A stretch of DNA of 64,000 nucleotides from Watersipora subatra (Eukaryota > Bryozoa > Gymnolaemata > Cheilostomatida > Watersiporidae). Every line of letters begins with the position of its first letter. Position 1 is the stretch's first letter. The translations under genes were made by a program, and so were the position numbers. The notes beneath the pieces are model-generated. The model was not told the DNA's origin, did no database searches, and worked only from the letters and a program-made list of their open reading frames with translations. The DNA lies in contig NC_088712.1 of NCBI RefSeq assembly GCF_963576615.1, forward strand, positions 30,781,870 through 30,845,869, in the 5' to 3' direction. Of this stretch, positions 24,930 to 36,900 are shown in pieces.

Positions 24930-27900
24930 CTTAGTGTAAAATCCAGAGCATGTTTACAAGATGCAAGGGAAATAATTTCTAATACAACATTTGGCTGTAG
25001 AAACATTGTTTATAGGACTGGTGAATTACAAACTACAAGAAAATGTTCTAAATCACTTGTGTGAAACTACGTATATACTTACAATAAACTACGTATATAC
25101 TTACAATAAACAAAAATATTAGTATGGTTAGATTTATCACAGAGATATTGAAAAGAATGCTCTGTACACATGACTTGTTATTATTGGTACTGCAACATGA
25201 GGTTGGATTATTTGCATGACATCTGTTATCTACTTTCATTATAAAGACTTAATTACGAACCTAAAATAGAGGTAGTCACTCCACGGATAACTTTCTCAAA
25301 ATTACACTAAGAGCAAAGTAGATGTTATTTTTCTGGGGATAATACGTTTTGTTAGAATTAAAGATGCTCACTAACACTAGGTGTTAATATTTATGTATAT
25401 TAATGCTGTTCATAAGTATACTAAACACCTATATTTTATATATTTTATATATTTACTAATTTTTAATATGTACAGTACAATATAAAATTTTGATAGTTTT
25501 AACACACGATTTGCATTAGACAAGTACTATAGGTTCCTATACCCTTCCATATGACAATTTTGCCTTACGATCCCAACAACAAAACGAATTAATGTTGTCA
25601 GGCGGGCATCCACTGTACTCTGCAGCTTCATACAGTACAAAAGGGTAAAAAGTGAAATTGATGAAACACATCTACAGGCCCAATGATAAGTTTGACAACT
25701 ACTTTCATATATTAAAACTTAATCAATTTTAGCCTCTACATAATCTAAAAAAATTGTTTAAAATAATTCACATCATTAACAATGAAATACATTTTTGCAA
25801 TTTTTACAGTGCATAAAAACTGTTAAATTTAGTTTGAAGCTGTCCTAGTTTTGTAGCACCTGTATATAATATCAAAAAGGAATGTTAACAGGCTGAATCA
25901 GTGTTTGTAATACTAGCTGACATGCTGAATCAGTGTCTGTAATACTAGTTGGCAGGCTGAATCAGTGTTTGTAATACTAGCTGACATGCTGAATCAGTGT
26001 CTGTAATACTAGTTGACAGGCTGAATCAGTGTTTGTAATACTGGTTGACAAGCTGAATCAGTGTTTGTAATACTAGTTGACATGCTGAATCAGTGTCAGT
26101 AATACTAATTGACAAGCTGAATCAGTGTTTGTAATACTAGTTGACAAGCTGAATCAGTGTCTGTAATACTAGTTGACAGGCTGAATCAGTGTCTGTAATA
26201 CTAGTTGACAAGCTGAATCAGTGTCTGTAATACATCAATCTCACCTTTTGTCGATGTTCAGAAGCGATAGCAATAAGTTTGTTGGTATTCAAGGCAGTCA
26301 GGAGCAGGTTCTTACAGGTAAAGAAAAAAATGGTGTAGCTGAACACCTGAAATACAACACAAAAAAGTGATAGTCCCCAAATATGTATGATGATTTAACG
26401 TTTGAACCTCCTGGAGTTGCTATATTTTTATCAATCAATGCAATAATTGTACATAAACATGAGTTGCTGTGGCCAAGTTTTGCTAAAAACCTGGTAGTTG
26501 ATAAGGATACATATATATTTTAAAATGATATTAAAAAGAAAGTGTGAGCACGCATATTTGAAATGAAAGATATATACAAACAAGTTGGTAATGGAGTTAA
26601 CGATAAGGCGTGTATCAGAATGAACGTTTTGACAATATTCTGTCAGATACGTGTAATTTAGCAGGGCAACATTAGTTCAATTTCTACACGTAAATTCTAG
26701 CCATCTATCAACTATTGCTAACAACTATGTCACAAAAGTTTTTGCTAAAAAACTTTTGTGACATAATTGTTACGAAAGTGGAGAAAGATGTATATTTTTG
26801 TTAGAATATAGTTAGGATAAATATTATATTTTAATGATGAAAAAGCTTTAAAGGTTGACTGGCAACAAAATTCACATTACAGTTATTTGGTATCAAAAGG
26901 TTCACCATGTGTGACTCTGTTGTGTTGTAAGTGCAAAATATGTGGAAATGTGATTACAAGCTCTTAAAAGCTCAAAAACAAACAGTTAATCACAGCCATC
27001 ACGAAAACGACGTAGTTGGGAATCTTTTTATTTCGATGACGTACTCAAACATTGTGGTTATTGTTTTGACACGGGATGCTATCACCTAAAATAAAAGGCC
27101 AATAGAAAGCTCAATATAAAACTTATCGTAGCACTAGTTTATGACAAACACTTAGGGTACTACCGAACACCCCGTATCAAATATAGATGCTCACTACTTT
27201 ACAGTTTTGTTTCAGCTTGATCAAATCATCTAGTCGTAATCTGATCATGTGACCCCTACTTCTTGCCAAATGGCGCGAACAATTTCTGCAGCAATTTTTG
27301 ACCATCACAGGTGACCAACAGGCTTGACATGTTTATCTGAGGATGATATTCACTCCTTCGAGCTAAGGTTAAAAAATTGAACAAATTTTTACAGTAGGTT
27401 TTGAGATATCAGTGCTCAAAGTGACAGCATTACAATGATGATGAAATAGATGTGTAAAGACAATAGACATGGTTTTATTGAATGCGTGAAGTTTATTTGT
27501 GAAAATATTTCGACGAATGAGATTGCATGAAAGTGTAAACAGAAGCCATCATGTTCTGCGACGTCCCATTTGAGCCATTTTGGAAAAGGATTCCATAATA
27601 CGACATTTTTGCGATGGCTGCGATTAACTGTGCGTGTTTGAGCTTTTAAGAGCTTTTAATCACATTTCCACATACTTTGCACCTAAAACACAGCAGAGTA
27701 AGACATGGTGAATATTTTGATACCAAATAACCGTAATGTAAATTTTGCTGCAACTCAACCTTCAAGTATATTGGTTAAATTTTTCTCAATATCAAAAAAT
27801 TCAAGCCAGAAGATGTTCTAACGGACTTGAGTTTAAAAAATAAATGTTTTAGGATCAAGTGCATACTTAATTTCTATTCTGGCCTCATTATTGAAAAGGA

Positions 27901-30900
27901 TAGTTAAGGAAGATAATAGATGAGAAAGGACCTAACTGCTAACCTCATGCTAGATCAAGAGGACATAATTGCTAAAGCTATACTAAATAAAGAGGACATA
28001 CATGTAGTTACTAACTTTATAGTAAATAAAAAGGACCTAACTGCTAACCTCATGCTAGAACAAGAGGACATAACTACTAGAATTATAGTAGATAAAGAAG
28101 ACATAACTACTACCATTGTAGTAGATAAAGAGAACATAACTAATAAGTCTATAGTGGATAAAGGGATCACGACTCCTAATATTGTGGTAGCTAAAGAGGA
28201 TATAATTACCAACATTATAGTGGATAAAGAGGACATAACTACTAACCTCATAGTGGATAATGAGTACAAATCGGAAAACAAGAAAAGGAATATCATCAAG
28301 CAGTAAAACTGCTAAAATCGCCCAGACTCCGTTCTCTAGACAAGAGCCACAAATTGTGGATCCTGTAAACCGAATAAAGAGGTTTTCCTCAAGCTTTAAC
28401 CTGCCTACATAAGGCACCTAATCAATGTTCAGGTAAAAGCTAAACACTCCTACAGAGTATAACTACATTTGTAGTATGTAATGTATACACAGTGTCAACT
28501 AGTATGTAATGTATACACAGTGTCAACTAGTATGTAATGTTTACACAGTGTCAACTAGTATGTAATGTATACACAGTGTCAACTAGTATGTATTGTTTAC
28601 ACAGTGTCAACTAGTATGTAATGTATACACAGTGCCAACTAGTATGTAATGTATACACAGTGTCAACTAGTATGTAATGTATTCACAGTGTCAACTAGTA
28701 TGTAATGTATACACAGCGTCAACTAGTATGTAATGTATACACAGTGTCAACTAGTATTTAATGTTTACACAGTGTCAACTAGTATGTAATGTATACACAG
28801 TGTCAACTAGTATGTAATGTATACACAGTGTCAACTAGTATGTAATGTATACACAGTGTCAACTAGTATGTTATGTATACACAGTGTCAACTAGTATGTT
28901 ATGTATTCACAGTGTCAACTAGTGCTTGTATAATGTCTGACAATTATCGTAGATTTTTAGCCTTTAAAAAAAGGAAAAATACATGTTTGCAATCTGAGAG
29001 AGCCTCAACAGACAATCCTGACAGTCAAATTCCTCAGCTATAAATCTATTATCAAAGCCAAAGAACACACAAACTATTGAGAAGGTTAAATAAACTTTCA
29101 ATGCTCTAGAAGTAGACTAACCCTTTTTTCTCTCCGTCACCACAATGCCAATTTGGATGATTCCACTCGTCCATAGACATAGAGTAACAGTGACAAGCAT
29201 AGCATTTGTGCCTACCTATAACATACAACCTTTCATAACTGATATAACTACAAAATTTTTATCATATTGTTGTAAAGTTATAAACAAGAAACAATGAATT
29301 CATTTTAATAGTACGATATTAATTCTTATCATAATACTGCATATTTAAGACCTGCACCCACAACCATGGCACCTCTCGCATGCTTAAATGTTAGCAATAA
29401 CAGGAATAGCATGGTTGGCTATATCGATAGATATAGCACACGATGCTATATCACGTGTGCTATATCAAATCAACCATAAATGAATTAGTATGATCGTAAC
29501 CAATACTTTATCATTCATAGATAATATTGATTGTGTTAGATATTACTTCAAATGAAATACAGAAAAACATACTTGAAGACAGCTGTATTTGAGCATTCTT
29601 CAAACACCTAAAAGTCTTGTCACATCTGCTATTATAATATTAGCAGCATAGTTGCCTCTTGCTGCCGTAGCAAAGTAGCTTTTACTCAGATAATTAGTAC
29701 CAAATGTTTAGGCTGGAGTTGAATTCTCTCTCAGAAAGTGAAGCTAACCGTGAGCATTTTTAGAGTTGGTCATTCCTGCATTCAGTTAATCTTTGATACG
29801 CAATTTTCTTTACTATAACAAGAGAGATGTTTGTTTGTCCGTCTGTCCGTCTGTCGAAAGCAGCGGTTGGTAAAAAGACGGCATTGTAAAAAATCTGAAC
29901 TCACAAAATTCAGCAGACAAACACTTTAACACCTGCACCAATCGATTGCTTTGCAGCATTTCAGAATAATTGTGCAGCTAGTTATTATCTTTGCTTCATC
30001 AGTACACCAGACTGCCAGAGTACTAGTCTTTTATCAGCACACCAGACTACCAGAGTACTAGTCTTTCATCAGCACACCAGACTACCAGAGTACTAGTCTT
30101 TTATCAGTACACCAGACTACCAGAGTACTAGTCTTTTATCAGTACACCAGACTACCAGAGTACTAGTCTTTCATCAGTACACCAGACTACCAGAGTACTA
30201 GTCTTTCATTAGCACATCAGACTGCCAGAATACTAGTCTTTCATCAGCACACCAGACTACCAGAGTACTAGTCTTTCATTAGCACACCAGACTACCAGAG
30301 TACTAGTCTTTCATTAGCACATCAGACTGCCAGAATACTAGTCTTTCATCAGCACACCAGACTACCAGAGTACTAGTCTTTCATTAGCACACCAGACTAC
30401 CAGAGTACTAGTCTTTCATTAGCACACCAGACTGCCAGAGTACTAGTCTTTCATCAGCACACCAGACTACCAGAGTACTAGTCTTTTATCAGCACACCAG
30501 ACTGCCAGAGTACTAGTCTTTCATCAGCACACCAGACTGCCAGAGTACTAGTCTTTCATCAGCACACCAGACTACCAGAGTACTAGTCTTTCATCAGCAC
30601 ACCAGACTGCCAGAGTACTAGTCTTTCATCAGCACACCAGACTACCAGAGTACTAGTCTTTCATCAGCACACCAGACTGCCAGAGTACTAGTCTTTCATC
30701 AGCACACCAGACTACCAGAGTACTAGTCTTTTATCAGTACACCAGACTACCAGAGTACTAGTCTTTCATTAGCACACCAGACTACCAGAGTACTTGTCTT
30801 TCATTAGCACACCAGACTGCCAGAGTACTCATGCTATGTTACACAGTTGTCTACAGAGTATGCAGATATTTAATTAAAGATACATAAGTCTGTCCTAGTT

Positions 30901-33900
30901 TTATCATTCAACTAATGCTGGTGAAGGATTACTTAAACCAGATTGCAAAAATTCCGACTACAAAACATAGAGAATGCATAAAGAATACAACATCAGCAAG
31001 GAAAGTTTAGAGATTTTAGTAGTGCCAAAGATTAGTGCGGTTGTATACACTCTCAGTTATATAATCATGAGAAATTTATGGTATAGAGGTCTATGGCAAT
31101 GAACGAGAACGCAAAGAAGAGCTGAGAGCTACGTTATATTGTGATTATCTCCCTACATCTCTAAAGGCTGCAACAACAATCCAAGGCTTGCCTAGTAATC
31201 AGCTGTAACAACCAGCCAGCCAATGAACTTGCAGCAGCTAGTTGTTTTCATTCAAGGTAAGAGGGGTTGTCCTCAGAGCTCACTTGCCAGCAGCTGGTAA
31301 AATCACCCTTTTGAGTCAATATAATGAGGTATGGTAGAAGCCTTTGTCAAAATGTGCAATTTTTGTGCATTTAAAAGTGCCCTAGCTTTATAAACTAAAA
31401 TTGGTGATCTAGGAATTGTCTACTCAATTAAGTAAACTTAGTGAGCTAGGAATTGTCTGCTCTATAAACTAAAACTGGGAAACTCGAACTGTCTAATTTA
31501 ATTTCATAGAGGAGCAAAAGACCATACCTTGTCTTCATTCAAAAGTCTGAATAAATCCAAAATGTCTGATGTAACAGCAAAGTTATGAAACAACATGACA
31601 GCCTTCTGTGCCATAGTTACAGTACCAGATCGCGGACAGAGCCATCTACCTAAAAGGGAAAGTTAATAGTTACTCTTGAAATAAACTGTCAGGCTGATAA
31701 CAAAGTAATGTTCTTTACAAGTCAGCTGACACAATGCTACAAGCATGCATAAAGACAAACTTGGGCTCCAGTTGTGTCATATATTGTGTTAATCATTGAA
31801 TTTTTAATTATGATAAAATAAATTATGTATTATCTATGACTGAAGCATATTTAAAAGACAACTTCTTGATGGTTAATTCAAAAGCTATGCTTTTACAATG
31901 AGAAATATGCACGACATGACTGTGAACTCCAGTGACAGTTGTAGGAGTAAAACATAAAAAACATTGATAATCTATATATGTATATAAAGTGCTTGTTAGT
32001 AAGTTTTTGTTTGTTGGTCTGCCACCCATATGTCCAGTTGTAGCAATAAAAATAGGAACAGTAAAATCCATTCACACTTGAATTGGACACCGAGGGACCA
32101 GTTTTGCAGACAGGCACACTAACCACTAGACCACGCAGCTACTTTGCCACACTATGGAATGGTTATTTATTCTAGCACGCTTGAAGATCATGATTGCATG
32201 AGAGATCATGACGAGTAACGATTATAAGTACAATTATTCCTCGTTGTGGCAAGCTGGCTGCATGGCTTAGTGGAAGTGATCTTGACTTTGCATCCATGCA
32301 TCTCAGAGTGTATGGGTTTGACTTCTGTACAGCGCAATGTATTTTCTTAATGTCCAGATGAAAGGATATACATGAATCTTATCATAGTAAAGATTTGGAC
32401 TAGCTCAAGTTACTTAAATTTATACAATTCATATTAATAAATTCATACAAATTCATAAGTTACTCAAAAACCTTTTATTATCCTTTATCCGAAAGCCCAC
32501 AAACAGATGAGCTTAATGCTGTGGACCATGAACTACAGACTATAGTCTACAAATATGAATTATAGAATATAGGCTATAGACTATAGCATATTGACTATAG
32601 ACAAAAGGTAATAGGCTATAAGCTACGTATAAAAATTGATAGAGCAGTTGCATGGTGTTGAGTTAATCAAGAAAAGTGTGATATTAGTTTTTTGTACGAG
32701 ATTTCTTCATCAATGTTTCAAACAGAAATATCACAAGAATAAAGATAATATAAACGAGATTATACTAATACAAGCAACCAGATGTGGCTCAAGCCACTAT
32801 TTATTGATATATATGTAGAAAAGGCAGAAATTTAAAACTTTTTAATTTAAAAAACAAAATATTAGAGTGTCTGCACTCTAGTAGTTTCCTCCTGCTACAA
32901 GATAGCGAGCACAAAGTAGCAGTAGATTCACAATAAATAACAGTGAGGTAGGTTATGGAAATAGAAAGGAGTTATATTGTGTGTCTCCTCCTCTTCCAAT
33001 AATTCTGTCGCGTGTGAAATAAACTGGATCCTTTTGTTGGAAACTAACATTCTCATTTACTACATTGTTACTCATTGTAAATTTAATTAATAGTCATTAA
33101 TTATATATTAAATTAATCCTCAATTTTTCCTGATTTTAAATATATAAACCAAACAGCTGTAAAATTAAGTTTTTGAATGATTAGGTAGACTGAATTCTGA
33201 ACATTTCATTTTTTAATGGTTGAAGATAATAATCTATACAGATAGAATCACACCATACATTCTTATTTGCTTATTATTCTTATTTCATATTTAAATTCAT
33301 ACTTATTCCAGTTTTATATTTAAAATCAGAACAAAATGAGAATTAATCTACTACATAATTTATGGCTATTAAATAAATTCACAATTATTAACAATATTGT
33401 AAATAGGAATTTTGGTTTTCCAATGAAAGGAGTCTAGTTTATTTCGCACACCACTATACGTTCAGTAATTTACTTACACCTTTGGCAAATAATGAAAAGA
33501 CACATAGTGGTAAAAACACAGTGAGTTGTCTGAACTTTTCCTAATAAACGTTCGACCAATAGAAAAGAAGGTACTTAATTTTTTGCTCTATAATTAATGA
33601 TGTACAGTTGCTGTGATATATTCGCGACTGATACACAGAACCTTCAGCATCATGTCAGGGTATTTGAATAGTACTAACTACCAACTTGCTAAAATGTAGA
33701 TTTACTTGGTTATGAGTGAAGAACTAGTAGTATACTAACCTATAACTAGCAGCAGGAGAAGGAGCTGGACCATGATCTGTATGCAGTTCCCACAAGCACA
33801 GAATTCATCCACCATATACTCTGACTGAATAAAATTATCTATTTATAGTTTATATTAATATCCTCTCACGAGAATAAACAAATTATTTTTAACCATCCCA

Positions 33901-36900
33901 TTATTTTATCAAAAAACTTAGATTTTCCTCCATTTTCTAATGGCATCAAGATTATCTCCTCGTTAATAAACCTGTTAAACTATTAAAATGTTATGTGTTA
34001 GTGTAAAGAAAACCGCTGGTTCCTTCTGCTGGTTCCCTCTGCTGGTTCCCTCTGCTGGTACACAAGAATCAAAGCCACTGAGTGCAAGGCAGTAAAACAG
34101 ATATATGTTTTATAAATATATGTGAATACATGTGATTCAGTGTGCGCGCTTACAACAAAACAACATGCAAGAGACTGCCAGAAATCTCTGATCTCGTCGT
34201 TCTTCTAGCCTCCTTATATATGCATTTCTCTAACTGGCTCTGTTCCATTGGCCCTTCCAGTCCTCCGACAGTCTCAGTTGTTTTCTTTTTGCCAACCGAA
34301 TCTTGTTTGTCAGGCTGATCTCCTGCTGGGTTGAGACTCAGTCTGGTTGTGGCGGCAGCCTTGGGATCAACTAGGCAGCCGACCCTGGTATCGGCGTTCT
34401 GCCTTCACACTCTCTTCTTAGTAGTGGCCGTGAGGGCTGTCCACTCAGCATCAGGAGGCAAGAACAGTTAAGACCACAGCTGGTGCTGTCATGCTCAAAA
34501 CTCCAGGCGCTGAACCTCCATTTTTTCAAATGCCTGGTTTTCCCCAGAGAGCCTCCAGGCCCATATTAGAGTAGCAGTGCGGAGAGCCTCCAGGCCCATA
34601 TTAAAGTAGCAGTAAGGAGAGCCTCCAGGCCCATATTAGAGTAGCAGTGTGGAGAGCCTCCAGGCCCATATTAGAGCAGCAGTATGGAGAGCCTCCAGGC
34701 CCATATTAGAGTAGCAGTGCGGAAAGCCTCCAGGCCCATATTAGAGTAACAGTATGGAGAGCCTCCAGGCCCATATTAGAGTAACAGTATGGAGAGCCTC
34801 CAGGCCCATATTAGAGTAGCAGTGCGGAGAGCCTCCAGGCCTATATTAGAGTAGCAGTATAGAGAGCCTCCAGGCCCATATTAATATAGCAGTATAGAGA
34901 GCCTCCAGGCCCATATTAAAGTAGCAGTATGGAGAGCCTCCAGGCCCATATTAGAGTAGCAGTGCAGAGAGCCTCCAGGCCCATATTAGAGTAGCAGTAT
35001 AGAGAGCCTCAAGGCCCATATTAGAGTAGCAGTATGGAGAGCCTCCAGGCCCATATTAGAGTAGCAGTATGGAAAGCCTCCAAGCCCATATTAGAGTAGC
35101 AGTATAGAGAGCCTCCAGGCCCATATTAAAGTAGCAGTATGGAGAGCCTCCAGGCCCATATTAGAGTAGCAGTGCAGAGAGCCTCCAGGCCCATATTAGA
35201 GTAGCAGTATGGAGAGCCTCCAGGCTCATATTAGAGTAGCAGTGCGGAGAGCCTCCGGGTCGATATTAGAGTAGCAGTGCGGAGAGCCTCCAGGCCCATA
35301 TTAGAGTAGCAGTATGGAGAGCCTCCAGGCCCATATTAGAGTAGCAGTGCGGAGAGCCTCCAGGCCCATATTAGAGTAGCAGTATACAGAGCCTCAAGGC
35401 CCATATTAGAGTAGCAGTATGGAGAGCCTCCAGGCCCATATTAGAGTAGCAGTATGGAGAGCCTCCAGGCCCATATTAGAGTAACAGTATGGAGAGCCTT
35501 CGGGCCCATATTAGAGTAACAGTGCAGAGAGCCTCCAGGCCCATATTAGAGTAGCAGTATGGAGAGACTCCAGGCCCATATTAAAGTAGCAGTATGGAGA
35601 GCCTCCAGGCCCATATTAGAGTAGCAGTGCAGAGAGCCTCCAGGCCCATATTAGAGTAGCAGTATGGAGAGCCTCCAAGCCCATATTAGAGTAGCAGTAT
35701 AGAGAGCCTCCAGGCCCATATTAAAGTAGCAGTATGGAGAGCCTCCAGGCCCATATTAGAGTAACAGTATGGAGAGCCTCCAGGCCCATATTAGAGTAGC
35801 AGTGCGGAGAGCCTCCGGGTCGATATTAGAGTAGCAGTGCGGAGAGCCTCCAGGCCCATATTAGAGTAGCAGTATGGAGAGCCTCCAGGCCCATATTAGA
35901 GTAGCAGTGCGGAGAGCCTCCAGGCCCATATTAGAGTAGCAGTATAGAGAGCCTCAAGGCCCATATTAGAGTAGCAGTATGGAGAGCCTCCAGGCCCATA
36001 TTAGAGTAGCAGTATGGAGAGCCTCCAGGCCCATATTAGAGTAACAGTATGGAGAGCCTTCGGGCCCATATTAGAGTAACAGTGCAGAGAGCCTCCAGGC
36101 CCATATTAGAGTAGCAGTATGGAGAGACTCCAGGCCCATATTAAAGTAGCAGTATGGAGAGCCTCCAGGCCCATATTAGAGTAGCAGTATAGAGAGCCTT
36201 CGGGCCCATATTAGAGTAACAGTGCAGAGAGCCTCCAGGCCCATATTAGAGTAGCAGTATGGAGAGCCTCCAGGCCCATATTAGAGTAGCAGTATGGAGA
36301 GCCTCCAGGCCCATATTAGAGTAACAGTATGGAGAGCCTTCGGGCCCATATTAGAGTAACAGTGCAGAGAGCCTCCAGGCCCATATTAGAGTAGCAGTAT
36401 GGAGAGACTCCAGGCCCATATTAAAGTAGCAGTATGGAGAGCCTCCAGGCCCATATTAGAGTAGCAGTGCAGAGAGCCTCCAGGCCCATATTAGAGTAGC
36501 AGTATAGAGAGCCTCAAGGCCCATATTAGAGTAGCAGTATGGAGAGCCTCCAGGCCCATATTAGAGTAGCAGTATGGAAAGCCTCCAAGCCCATATTAGA
36601 GTAGCAGTATAGAGAGCCTCCAGGCCCATATTAAAGTAGCAGTATGGAGAGCCTCCAGGCCCATATTAGAGTAGCAGTGCAGAGAGCCTCCAGGCCCATA
36701 TTAGAGTAGCAGTATGGAGAGCCTCCAGGCTCATATTAAAGTAGCAGTGCGGAGAGCCTCCGGGTCGATATTAGAGTAGCAGTGCGGAGAGCCTCCAGGC
36801 CCATATTAGAGTAGCAGTATAGAGAGCCTTCGGGCCCATATTAGAGTAACAGTGCAGAGAGCCTCCAGGCCCATATTAGAGTAGCAGTATGGAGAGCCTC

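Noticed and set aside
27920..28306. 128-codon acidic/Lys repeat frame on +
   Set aside because: It is the antisense of exon 9 and its 33-bp array. The minus-strand exon reading is supported by splice phase and homology.
29990..30830. CRISPR-like regular repeats (also 25886-26234 and 28450-28922)
   Set aside because: Units abut with no unique spacers, and the region lies inside introns of an animal gene. These are minisatellites.
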